Below, in pieces: positions 10,301 to 23,400 of a DNA stretch of 64,000 nt; the first letter of the stretch is position 1, and every line of letters begins with the position of its first letter. Where the stretch lies: the NCBI GenBank assembly GCA_029204225.1, contig CM055107.1, positions 633,942 through 697,941 of the forward strand, written 5' to 3'. A program made the position numbers and the translations under genes. The stretch is from Diphasiastrum complanatum. Lineage: Eukaryota > Streptophyta > Lycopodiopsida > Lycopodiales > Lycopodiaceae. The notes under the pieces are model-generated. The model had not been told where the DNA came from, did no database searches, and was given only the letters and a program-made list of their open reading frames with translations.

Positions 10301-13300
10301 GCCCATTTGAGTGGATTATTGGTTGGTGTATTCCCTAGCTATTGCTTGTAGGGCTTTAGCTGTTGATGATATGTGATGATGCTCTTGGTTATTCTTTGTA
10401 GGGGAGTTATCATTTATTTCACCTATAATCATTTACGTTTCTTTGATACTAAAATTTGTGATTTAGTTCAGAACTTGGTATCAGAGCACTTTCCTGGCAA
10501 TTGGAAGTTCTTTCTTCCAATTTTTTGCTCTCTTTGGCTAGTTTTCTCTCTCTATACTTGAATGACATTTTTGCCATAACTTTTTCGGTTGTGTTCGGAA
10601 TCGAGTTCTGTCCACTTCATCGACTCCTATCAAAAGGGTGCCCATGGAGTAGTACTTTTCATTGTTGGCTGTTTCTAGAAACGTCAATTCAAAAAATCCC
10701 AAATTTTAACTTCAGGAGGCCTCATCTTTTTCATTCTTTTTTTTTGTGACAAATTTGAAAATAGTCATATGAACGAGGGCACCATAGGCTGTAAGGCAAG
10801 ACTATTGATCCAAGTTTTTGTCAAACGGAGCTCTACATTAGAAGATCTTGCAAGGTTAAGATATTTATGAAAAGGGGTTTTTCTTTTTCATTTTTCATTT
10901 CGTAGTTGTTCTTTTTGCATATGTGAATGGATCTTGTTATTTCCTATGATCTATCGTTTCCTGTTCCTTAAGATTTGGTTTACCAACTGCTCCATAGAAG
11001 ATCTCCCCTGAGATTGCCCTTTCCAACTTTTGACTTCCTGCTTGCGTCTGGTGGGCGTTGTCGCAAATGAAACTAACCCAAAAAACAGGCTAGCCATCCA
11101 TCCTTTGCAAACATTGAGTCGTTTCGTTGCCGTTCACGTGCGAGTACTTGAACTGCAAATCCGCCCCACAGTTTCTGTAGCCTCTTTGTTTAATGGTATC
11201 AGTCTTCAAAAGAAAGGTTCCTTCTCGAGCCATCAACTCCTTGTATCACAAGCAATCATGCAAACTAGGCAAAGCACGAGTACTAAGACTCACCACGAAT
11301 ACATACAAGTAAGACACTCAAGCAGGTTTACTAACAAGTTTTCCATTTTGCCCTTTTAAAAGTTTGGGTTTTTGGAAAGTCAAATTCAGTTCAAATTGGA
11401 ATATTTTGTTTTCTATTCTGAATTTTTTGTTCTAAATTTTGTTTTTGGATCTTTACATTCTTTGTTTCTCAGCAAGTTCATTGCGCTTTATGGTTCACCA
11501 ATCAGATCTCTCTTTCTCTAGATATTACACTTCGGAGTGGCACCTTCAGTCACTTTTTGGCAGTCTCTTTACCACCTATTGTTGTTGGATTTTCTACCAC
11601 CATTGGGTAGCATTTCTTCCTACTTGGTGCACTATTTGGTGGACATTTTGGCAGCTTCTTCACCACCTATCCCTGGTTGGGTTTTGCTTACCTTGGGTAG
11701 CTTACTTTCTTCCTTGGTGCTATATTTGGTGGACATTTTGGTAGCCTGGATTTTCTGTCACACTTGGGCATCTTCCTTCATGAATCCTTAGTTGGTGCTC
11801 TTGGTAGACATTTTGGCATCTTCCTCACCACCTATTGCTTGCTGGATTTTTGGTCACATTTGGGGAGCTTACTTCCCTATTTGGTGCTCTCTTTTGTGGC
11901 GATCTTCTAACGCCCATTTTTTGGATTTTTTTTTGACACATTAGAAGCAACTTTTATCCTCTATTTATCGCACATCTTTGATCGTCTTAACCATTAGGCA
12001 TATGCTCAGCCATATCTTGTGCATGAAGTACATTATTGTCGGAAATCAGTGGGTATGAGCGGAAGCTGGGAGCGAGCTAGATGCGTGGATCGGAAGCGCC
12101 ACAGTGAGCAGCAAAATAATTCAAACAAAGGATTCATACAAATGTGCAATAGAACAATAACAACAGTAGGACAATTGCACTCTGATAATTATCAACAATG
12201 AGTACAATGGCATGAAGTTATAACTTCAGCTTGTTGAGCGTGATAACGTTGATACTGATTAATAAATTATCAAACTCGGAATATCAGAAGAGGTTTTCTG
12301 ATGAAGATTCTAGGATTAGATATACTAAAAATATCTACAACTAACTTGCATTGAATGTTATCTTCTATATTAATTACAATCGCCTTGTAACTGTAAATAC
12401 ATGTACAAAATAGGCAGACTGTCAACGTGAAGTCGCTGAGTTGGATTTTTGACCGACAATATCGAAAATTACATAGGGTCGGATTTTATACAAAGGATTG
12501 AAATTTTACATTGGGTCGAAAAATATACCGAGTGTCGAATTTTTCCTGGGTCGGAAAAATTAGACCCGATCCGATCTGATATAGGATCGAACACGCTCGG
12601 ATAATTTAGTGAAGGGTCGGAAAAATCCGAACCGATCCGACCCAACCCAGGGTCGGAAAATATCTGTTTGTTAGGCTTGGCATTGGGTTGGAAAAATCCG
12701 ATACTGGATTTCTCGATCTTCTGAAAAACTCGAGCCTTCTGTTTTTTGAGTTTTGTAAAGTTTTCAGGATGCTCATTAACAAATGGATTTGAGGCTGAGC
12801 ATCGAATTCCAACACTCCCCCTTAATGTGGATTCTGAAAAACTTTGATCTTCAGATTTATGTTGTCGTTGAATTCAAGCTGGTGCTCTTTTGCCAAAGCC
12901 GTTGTGACGTAATCTGCTGTTGCCATCAGATTTGTTCAGATGGGTTGATTTTTGTACTCCGTGATAGTAGTTGGCTGGAACTTTATCAGGCCTTTTGAAC
13001 TCCAATGCTAACTTGCATTTTATATCCTTCATTAGATTCAGATTGATACTGAAGAGTAGAGTATCATGTACATAAAGAGTGGAGTTGATGAAGAAATCCG
13101 ATATAGACTTGAAATGAAAATTCGAGTCTACCGAGTTTGGATAGAAACCATTCTCATTTAATAATGCAGATTTGGTGTCCATTGCTGCTTCACACTGGTC
13201 AACATTAGTAATTGACTTTGCCTCAGAATTTGTATTTGTGCAATAGACTTTGAACTCGGTGGAGATAAATACTCCCCCTCCATCAGAGCGTAGAGCTTTG

Positions 13301-16300
13301 ATTCTTCTCTGGATTGAATTTTCTGCTGATGCTTTGAACTGCTTGAAGAATTTGAAGGTATCGGATTTTTCCTTCAAGAAATAAGTTGCAGTCCTCTGAG
13401 AGAAGTCATCAATAAAAGTCAATAAGTAGGCAGCTCCCCCTGTGGAAACAATATGCATAGGGCCACAAATGTCCATGTGTACAAGATCTAGCAAAATTCT
13501 ACAAGTATGGACTGTATTGGAAATTGTAGGACTTCTAGCATGCTTGTTGATTATATAGCTTTTGCATGGAGTATCGGATTTGCTAGTTGAAGGCAGATCT
13601 TGTACTAAATTTTGGACATTTTTTGAATACTTTTACAATTGTGATGGCCTAATCTGAAATGCAAAGGCATATCGGCTGATTCAAAAGTGGAAGTGTAGAG
13701 AGCTTGACAATTAGAAGAATTGTAGTGGATGATTTTATAAAGATTGCCACTTCTTCTCCCGAAAGCTAGAACTTTCCGGGATTTGTCAAAAATGGTGCAG
13801 CCTTGTGTGTCGAATTCGACCTTCTGACCCAAATCTGTAATTCTGCTAACTAAGAGCAGATTTTTGGTCAGATTTGGAATGTGAAGAAACGTTGGTCGAC
13901 AACTTGAATTCACCACTCTGAAATTCGACCCTGACTGTTCCTTCACCCTCAATAGTATGTTTTGAGTTGTCACCAAGTTGTACAATTTGAGAGTGGGTGT
14001 ATGATTGATGGTCTTTGAACCAGTCCTTGTGGTGAGTCATATGTTGAGTTGCTCCCGAGTCTAGGTACCAGGAATCGATATCCTGATTTTCTCCGACCTT
14101 GGTCAAGAAGGCTGCTTCATCTTCATTTTGTTGCTGGATCGAAAAACTGGCTGAAGCAGAATTTGCTTGTTGTTGGAACTTGCTTCTTCTTTTCATTGTT
14201 GAATAAAGTTCTATAGTCCCTGATAAGATGGCCAGTTTTCTTGCAGTATTTGCAGAATATTTTCTGCTTTGGTTGGAAGGATGAAAAGTTGGAATTCGAT
14301 TTTGAGCCTGAATTCGACCCAAAGCCAAAATTCGACCCTGACTACATATTGCTCTTCTTTTTGGATCTGAACTTCTGATTTTTTGAATATAGAGCTTGAG
14401 GATCCGACCCTGAGCCTGAGGAGGATGCAGATTTCCTGATTTCCTCTTGTAGAAGCATTGAAATTGCTTTTGATAGAGTAATTTGCTCCTGGGTCAAAAT
14501 TATCATGACCCAATTTTCATAGGCTTCAGGAAGACTCAATAATAGAGTCATAACAGCATCAGAATCTTCAATGACTGAGCCAATTGCAGCCATTTGCTCC
14601 ATAAGATTTTTGAAAGTGCTGATGTGACTTGTAACACTTTTTGCTTCAGACATCTTCAAGTCTAAGAATTTCCTCAAGTATAACTTGGAAGTAACATCCC
14701 TGATATCATACAAGGTTGCTAGGATGTCCCATGCTTCCTTGGCTGTCTGAGCATTTCGTATGTGAATTATATTTGCATCCTTGATATTGAGAGTAATCAT
14801 GGCAAATGCCTTGCCATCTCTCAGTCTCCTTTTGGTGATAATGGCTGCATCACCCTCTGGCTTGACTTCTGTGCCGTCAACAACGTACCACAGTTCCTTG
14901 GCTAATAGCATGACCATCATTTTGAACTTCCAGAGATAATAGTTCCCTCCATCGAGTCTCTCGATTAGAGAACACGGATCCATTCTGGGTGAGCGAGATC
15001 GTTGGTAGTAACAACGATTTTAGAATATTGTTGGCTGCGCGCTTGCTAGAATGTTGTCTTGATAGAAACAAGACTAATAATCCGCAATGAGGAGCAGATT
15101 ACCAAGAAGCCCGCTCTGATACCATGTCGGAAATCAGTGGGTATGAGCGGAAGCTGGGAGAGAGCTAGATGCGTGGATCGGAAGCGCCACAGTTAGCAGC
15201 AAAATAATTCAAACGAAGGATTCATACAAATGCGCAATAGAACAATAACAACAGTAGGACAATTGCACTCTGATTATTATCAACAATGAGTACAATGGCA
15301 TGAAGTTATAACTTCAGCTTGTTGAGCGTGATAACTAACTTGCATTGAATTCTATTTTCTATATTAATTACAACCGCCTTGTAACTGTAAATACATGTAC
15401 AAAATAGGCGGACTGTCAACGCAAAGTCGTTGGGTTGGATTTCTGACCGACAGTATCGAAAATTACATAGGGTCGGATTTTATACAAAGGATTGAAATTT
15501 TACATTGGGTCGAAAAATATGCCGAGGGTCGAATTTTCCGGGGTCGGAAAACTTACACCCGATCCGATCTGATCCAGGGTTGAACACGCCCGGATAATTT
15601 AGTAAAGGGTTGGAAAAATCCGAACCGATCCAACCTGACCCTGGGTCGGAAAATATCTGTTTGTTAGGCTTGACATTGGGTCGGAAAAATCCGATACTGG
15701 ATTTTTCGATCTTCTGAAAAACTCGAGCCTTCTGTTTTCTGAGTTTTGTAAAGTTTTCAGGATGCTCATTAACAAATGGATTTGAGGCTGAGCATCGAAT
15801 TCCAACAATTATTACGACCGATAGCTGTTCTACGTCCACTGGTTTATGCCCCCTCTTATGGACTTGGCAGAGGGATGTGCCTTATGGATTGCTTGGGACC
15901 CCTCTATTCCACACATCCACATGTTCTTGTTACTACTATTTGGCACGCTTGGTCTATTTGACTCGCTTGGGATGCATTGACAACATGTTCTATTGATATT
16001 GCTAGACATTCTTGGTCCTTGTGGATTGCTTGGGGCATGTGTACAATTCTAGCTCCATCTATCCTTATGGGTATGTGGCATGCTTGGTTGCTAGCACTTG
16101 CATGGCCACTTCACATGACTTGGATTGTTACATATATATGTTGCCATGGAGGCATGATGGTGCTTATACTTTGCTAGATTCTTTTGGCTCTTGTGGATTG
16201 TTTCACATTGAAAGGTTTCTTTTGTGTTGATTCTCTATCGGCACATGGATTGGTTGCTTTAGCTCTAGCATTTAGAGTATCCTGTGGATTGGATGCTTCA

Positions 16301-16857
16301 GCTATGGGATTCGAGCATATGGGATGGGTCTACTTTCTTATGGCTATCTCTTATGAGTCCGTTGTAGCCGCTATGTTCATACATTCCAATGTTTAATGGT
16401 ACCTTTCGAATCGCCTTTTCGAACCGTGTTTGAATCGGGAAAGAATCGACTTCTCCAGGTTTGAACCGGCGAATCGGTTTTAGGGTTTTTTTCCTCCCCC
16501 TCCCTTAGTTTCTACCCTTTGATTATGTCAAAAAGAAGTGCTTTCTTAGTGTTAATGGGTAACATGTACATTATAATTCATGATTAATTGATAGTGAAAT
16601 TTGAATCCTGACGTGCAACTCATGAGTCTTGTTACCTAACAATACTTGTCACTTGTGATTTAGGGTTCTTGATCCATCTGTTGCTCACTGTTTTAGCTAT
16701 GATCTATCTGATATTATTTGTGACATTAGCTAGTAACTACTACTTCCATACATGAGTAGAAAGATTGATCATTGTTACTCGTCACTGAAAACATTAATGT
16801 CACACTATACACCATACATATTACAATTTGCAATGAAACACTCGAAAAAACCCTGAA

Positions 16858-16928
<71 letters not shown>

Positions 16929-19900
16929 GAAAATGCCAAGACAAAACGGTTTGACCCGTTTAAAAAAAAAACGGGTTCAAATCGTTTTTTCTTTAGAAAA
17001 AATTTAAGTTTTTTTCTTCCGGTTCGACCCCAAAAAAACGCTTCAAACCAAGCCGGTTCGAACCCCACACAACACTGATACATTCATGGTCTTCATTTTT
17101 TGCTCTGGCACCCCTATTCCTTCAGCATGACGTGATGGATTTGTTGCTAGTTCATTACTCCCAATGCACTCTAGATGTTAGGCATTATCTATTTCGATGG
17201 TTTGAGGCAATGCTATTGTTTGACATTTATATTTTTGCATTGTTTACAAATATTCTTGTTTGAGCTCTAGGATCACCCCACCTATACAGATCAGAGAGTG
17301 GAACATTTATATTTATTGCTTCAGGTATGTTTTGAAGGACCACATGTTCTTTCATATGAGGATCAGGTGCAATTCTTTCCTTTTCAACAGCTCACATCTT
17401 GCATACGTGATGGACTTGCATCCATATTCAGATTATGTTGAGGTAATCATGTTCCTACTATTGATGTGTCTGATGCTACTTTGTTTTTTGCTCCACATAT
17501 GTGCATCATCTCGGTAGGACCAATGGTTTCTTTTCTTGTTGAAGCAGAGATTTGTAGGGTTATTCCATACAAGTATTATCGTGGTATTAGCGCACTCGTT
17601 GATCCAACTTGATAGCTCCCACATGGTTTTTCCTTCTCTATATGTTCTGGGATACTACGTCTGTGTGTCTTCTTCTATGATGGTACAACATGCAACATTT
17701 GTTTGGGAGGACCAATATATGGTCAACATGCTTGACAAGGATGGTTTTGCTAGTTTCCCTTCTATGAGTTCCTCGTTGTCCCTTCATGACGTTCTTGGTC
17801 AAGATGCCATTTATTTGCTCATGTTCTGTTTGCTCGCTGTTGCCACACTTGGTTTTTATGAGTAGTTTGGGACATTGGTACCTCTTTACCCCCATTGTTA
17901 CCTTCAACTATGTGTCATGCTTGGTGCTTCGACTTGGTTGGGTCATTGTTTTGCCTCATCTTGTTTCCGATAGTTCTACTAGCTTGCACCGCTATCAGCA
18001 GATCCTTAAGATGGTTTACTAGACCCATTATCTTAGAGTTTTTAATGATTGGGTTACTTTGGTTTTTGCTATACATCATCTATCTTTGGTTGAGATATGT
18101 GTCTTGCATTGCGGTGCTCCGACAGTTACTCCGATGCTTTATATTCCTATGGTCATTGTAGCTACTGATATACAATCAATGTCTGCCACTTCAGATGCTA
18201 AGACTTCTATCTTCAGCGTATTCTTGATAGGTCCTTTCTGATGGATTTGCTGATACTACGGTTATGAGGTCCGGTGCTCCTATGTGGCATTCTTGGTTTA
18301 AATTAATAGCATGTTGTCATGGCCATATTCGGTTAAGGACCTGGAATAGTCCTAATATGGTAGACTGGCCCTCCAGTATTCGAGATTGTTGCTCACGCCA
18401 TGATTTAATTCCATGTCAAGGCCAGTTTGGACTAATAACTTTGAGAGGACCCAGACACTCTAATTGAGACATATGGAGTATTGCATGTCTGCGTGACGGA
18501 TATAGGCAGGAAGACTGCATGAAGAGATGAGACCTATTTATAGTTGACCTGCATGGGGGTTGCATGGTTTCATGCACAGGACTCTACTCTCTATATAATG
18601 AGGTAGAGATTCTCCCGTCGACATATTGGGTTTAGGTTACCAGTTTCTCTCTTCTCCTCTTGCTTCACATGGCATGGCTTGGGGGCTAGATCCAGGTTTG
18701 ATCTAAGATTGGTTGGGCGGGCTCCATAGTCTCTTCTATTGTGTTCTCCTATCCTCATCTTAGGGGCGATCCTTTTGTATTGGTATCAGAGCGCGGCTAA
18801 GATGCGGTCAAGGATGGGATTGGAGTGCTATGTTCTCAAGTGAATTATGGAGTGGGATTCACTAATTCCGGTGGAGGGCATGTTTTTCAAGATTTGGTGG
18901 TAGAGTGCTCTTCTACTTGTATGATTTTGAAGATGTTGTGAATTAGTAAAGAATTCATTCCTAAATTTCTAGTGCTTTATGGAAGGTTTCTTTTGAGGTA
19001 GAATGATATGCATGGATGGATCTCCTTGCTTGTTTTATTGTTAGCTTCTGCTGGATTAAGGATTATGGTAACTAGCATAACTCCATAAGGTTCTGAATCA
19101 TTGTCTACTTGTTTCATTGAAAGATTGATTGTAATCAATTATTCCTGACTAATATGAACTGTATGCAAAGTAGAAAGATGATTTCAGGAATTGCATGCTG
19201 AGGATTAACGGTTTTCTTTACTCAAATCCTCCAGTAAATCTGCATGTTTAACAACACTGATTGGATGAGACGTATACTTCTTTAATTTGAGCAGAGCTTA
19301 AACACTAGACAGTTTCAAATCATTCTTCCAATTCCCAGGAGAAGCAGTATGATGTGTATATCCTACTGTAGGATTAGAATCATATGCTTGGAATAAATAC
19401 ATGAAACTCTTCTCTTGAAGTTTTGGATGTGAATTGCTTGAGTGATAGAAGATGAGCGGTAACTCTGTCTTTTGAATCAGAGTAGTTCTTGATGGAAATG
19501 AATGTCTGTCAGAAAACCTTGATTCTGTTTTCTTGTTTCTTGCTTGCTGTTGCTTGGTGGATGTGCTCTGTTTTAAGCTGACTTCAGAGTCCTGGAACAG
19601 CTGATATGGAGATCAGAATGTGCGTTGTGGATCTTTCTGCCCTGCTGGCCAGAAAAGCAGCGTTGGATGCGCTGGCTGCTCGTGGAGTTGTAGAGCGGTG
19701 GCTGCTTTATGCACATCATTCTTTGAATTCACATGCCTGGCTGCAGCAATGCACAGCTAGTAAGGCAATGATTCTGATCTGCTTTGGAACTGGTAGCGGC
19801 TGTGACCCTGGAGAAGGAGCTTCCTTCCAGCGATAACTGTGAGTAACGAGGAGCGCTACTTGCCGGGAGGAGATATTCTAGCTGCACCACGAATTGGTGA

Positions 19901-20362
19901 TGGTGGCTGAGAGGCTGAATGGAGGTCGTGGCCTCTCCTCTCTCTCTCTCTCTCTCTCTCTCATAGAGATCAGAGACAGTGTACCCCCCACCATCACGCT
20001 ACTACCAGGATCACAGGCATCCTACACAGAGACGTACTATCGCACATGCTCGTGCTCACAGACGACGCCGACAGGCTCCAGTGCTCCCTCATGCTGCGGC
20101 TCGCATTACATCCTTTTACAGTAGCAGCTCAGCAGCATCATAGCATCATAGCCTTGATATCTTGACACATATAGATGATTATTATGCACACACTCTCACA
20201 TACGTGTCTATTTTAGTTTTAGTTTGTACTAGAAGTTTTCCTTATTACAGTTTTGGAGACGTTTTATACGCTCCCATGGTTACCACATACTTGACATGTA
20301 CTTCATTAGTCTTATATGCCTTTGGCATGGAAAAGACATTAATAAAGCTTTCTTTCTTTCTT

Positions 20363-20414
<52 letters not shown>

Positions 20415-23400
20415 TGTGATCTCTCTCTCGCTTGTGATGGCCGAGCTGTCTATGATGGAAGAGGGAGCCGGCCCTAACTTTTTTTTGGAAGGAAGGGTTT
20501 TGTTTTTGGGCCCATGGCCTTTTAATGTTTAAAAAAAAAAAATACCTTATGGTTTGGGGCTTCTAGCATGCATGTGCAAAGTGTCTTGAGTCAGTTACAT
20601 GCGTGATGAGTGGTTGGCAATTTGGTAAAATTGGCTGACTATTTGCATCAGTGTGGTTACATCCCAGTGGATCAAGGCTTGGAGAATGTTAGACATTTGA
20701 TAGCTTTGAGTTGGTTCGAAATCGGTTTTCGAGAACAACTCCAGATATTCAAGTTACTAACAATCGGATAGAGAAATTTCGGTTTCTTGGTGTTTGATAG
20801 TCAAAATTTAGCTTTGAATTTTGTTTTGTTTTTTGTAACGGGAGTAGAAGGAATTGGGATTTCCTTTCTCTAGGAACAATCTGCATGGTTTTGGGCTTTA
20901 TCACTTTGACATTTTGCTAAGCTAGTTTTATTGGAACTTTAGTACTATTGGACCTTTAGTCAAGCTGTTCTAATCGGTTTTCGGAGTGATTATATTTCTA
21001 AGCCGATCTTGACTGAAAGGTAAGAATGGTATGGTTCTCAGGCATTTACCCAGTTTAGGAATTCAATTCCTTGGTACGATGCTATTTAAACCATTTAGCT
21101 CTGGAGTATTGGTACTCCCAGTAAACGGAGTTAAATCGTGTTTTTGAATTTTCTCTTTTTCAAATCAGTGGAGCACCGATGGGTTGGTTATTGTGTTCTT
21201 GATGATTTTGATCATTAAGATTGAGCGAACCAAAAGCTTTTGAAATACTTGTTAAAGTAATTATTTTGAGTAAAACGGAAAATATTTGGAGGTAGTTCTT
21301 TATTCTTCGACAAAAATTGTGTGGAATACAGAAAAAGAAGTACCTGAATCCAAATTTTATGTATTTTTTATTAATTACAGATAACTTTAACGAAGTAATT
21401 CTTAAGCCACTATATTGAAAAGGAAAAACAGTCCAATTTTATTGGAAAAATCTTAATAATAGGAAATAAAAAATTGAATTCATTTCCAGTTAAATCCTAT
21501 GGTGAATTATATTCAAAAGATCAGATTAGGAGTGTTTTTTAGTTGATTTTTGTATATCGGTAATTCAGCCCAGGTGTAGGATAGAAATGAAATTGTTTCA
21601 GATTTTTTTCCTACAGTAATTAATTTTAAAACATTACTAATGTCGTGACGTCTTCTTTGTACCTTAGCTGAAAAAGATTTTTAGAGAACTAAAAATTCTA
21701 ACAGCTTAGATCACAGGATCAGATGTGGATTAGTGGTATCCATCTGATAGACATGCCAGTCATCCAAATAAATGGATTCTCCAGTATATGGGAACAAGAG
21801 ATAATTTCCTGTATGGACTATAGGATAGCTAGATGATCAGTAGATCTCTAGAATATCAGATATGCTGGGGTTCTACATGGTGGCATTTTGTTATGGCACT
21901 CTTGGGCCATCAGAGTGCCTTGAGAGAGCTTGATTCTCTCTTGGATTCCTTTATGCATCTACATGGGCTCTAGTAGTTCTTTTTCCTGCTTTCAAATTAT
22001 CATGATCTCAGTTGTTGGTAGTTACATTTGAGATACATTTTGATACCTTGATATCATTTGAAGCGTGCTCCTTACTTTGGCACTTATGTTTCATCTTTTT
22101 AAAGCCCAATGTTGAGGGCAATTACTTTAGGGTTAGGGTACAGGTTAGCCACCTTTGACCTAACTTGTGGCACATGCCACCTAGTCAAGTATAAATAGGA
22201 GCATCTTTGCCCATTTGGGTAGATTATTGATTGGTGTATTCTTTAGCTATTGCTTGTAGGGCTTTAGCCATTGATTATAAGTGATGCTTTTGGTCATTCT
22301 TTGTAGGGGAGTTATCATTTGTTTCATGTATGATCATTTTTGCTTCATCAATACTAGGATCTGTGATTTAGTTCATAACTCATAAGCTTTAAGCTCAGCC
22401 TTTAATAAAATGCCAGTTCGATTCTTGAGTAGATGTTGGGTTGTGCAGATGGAAACTCTGTTTGTTTTCTCATAATTAGAGCCAGACATATATGTACAAA
22501 AAAGCCAAAGCTTTCATTTTACCAACAAGTCACAACTTCTCACAGAACTGAATTGAAATTCCAAAATAAAAGATGTGTCATATAAAGTTTGGTCCATGGA
22601 TAAGTACTTAGAGTGGGATCTGAAGCTCATTACTGTAACCACAGAGGTGTGATGCGTCCCGGTGTAGTTCGAGATTCTCTTGTATTTAGGGTCCTTAATT
22701 ATGTTATGCTCATGATGTAGAACTCAGCCTTAATAATGATATGCTCATGGAGTCTGTACCCACTGCCTTTTGGTTGGGTTCATGCTTAAACTAACTATAA
22801 ATGATATTGAATTGACTTGTTATCTGTAACAAAATACTCTATACTTGAGTCCACCATTCGTTATCTTATCCAAGTTTTGTTTACAATATAGGACACGGCA
22901 TAGGGCCTTATTCATTCTGAATCTTTTAGTGTAACTTCTGCTGATGTTGATACGCCGTCCTGATGTCCTGCATGCAGCATGGAGTAAGAGTGAATGAGAC
23001 AACAGAAACCAGCACCTCAGGATGTGGTATGGTTTGCACAGTAGGACACCATTATTTTGTCATGCCAAATAGTTTCCAGATATACTCTTGCCTTCTAGCT
23101 CTTACAAAAGGATGACTAAACCATTGTGGTGGTTTTGTTCTGGCATCCGACAATGCAGAATATTAAATTAGGAGCTCAAAGTTTGAGTAACTCATGTAGA
23201 AAGGAAAGCTGTGGCACATTTGATTAGAAAAGCTCCTCTTGCTTGCACACGCTGTAGTTCTTTTGACAAGTTTATTTGAGAAGATAGTTGAGGTAAGTCT
23301 GATTGATGCAGGTTCACTTATACTCGAAATGGGAGCATTGACTCGACTCACAGGCGATCCGCGATTTGAAGTTGCAGCTCTTAATGCCCTTCGCCGATTG

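Larger units (their letters stand above)
12037..15807 (-). mobile_element. Ty1/copia retrotransposon, internally deleted, with TSD
   Basis: A complete insertion of 3771 bp on the minus strand. LTRs are 15125-15807 (5') and 12037-12814 (3'). The 5-bp target duplication ATTAT is at 12032-12036 and 15808-15812. A Met-tRNA primer-binding site abuts the 5' LTR and an AAGGGGGAG polypurine tract abuts the 3' LTR. Gag, protease and half of the integrase are readable, but most of the reverse transcriptase and RNase H are deleted, so the copy is not autonomous. It lies inside the large GH47 intron, opposite to the host gene. Confidence 0.95.
15808..18470. other. Intronic repeat DNA right of the copia insertion
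   Basis: No coding gene recognised. The phrase tgtggattg(c/g)ttgg recurs irregularly (about 15877, 16021, 16192 and 16270), suggesting very old tandem duplication. It also contains the (TC)n tract at 16861 and a short hairpin at 16945. It may be the continuation of the family-A LTR element interrupted by copia. Confidence 0.5.
18793..22106. other. Intronic DNA between two LTR signals
   Basis: AT-rich sequence without recognisable gag, pol or host gene. Includes CT microsatellites at 19939 and 20366 and a GC-richer patch (19600-20110) without an identifiable product. Confidence 0.5.
10196..22375 (+). mobile_element. LTR retrotransposon (plus strand), decayed host of nested insertions
   Basis: Two similar LTRs, roughly 10196-10470 and 22107-22375, lie in direct orientation 12 kb apart, and the left one is followed by a Met-tRNA primer-binding site at 10476. 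No gag or pol is recognisable inside. A copia element with its own target duplication (12037-15807) interrupts it. The first bases of the two LTRs differ and no clear target duplication is found, so they could instead be two independent LTRs of one family. Confidence 0.5.

Noticed and set aside
10476-10487. tRNA gene suggested by TGGTATCAGAGC
   Set aside because: Only the tRNA 3'-complement is present at each site, always beside an LTR end; no cloverleaf surrounds it.
16726-17083. Arg-Glu and Ser-Leu repeat proteins on both strands
   Set aside because: They are translations of the (TC)n microsatellite; the same applies to frames over the tracts at 4244, 20366 and 63454.
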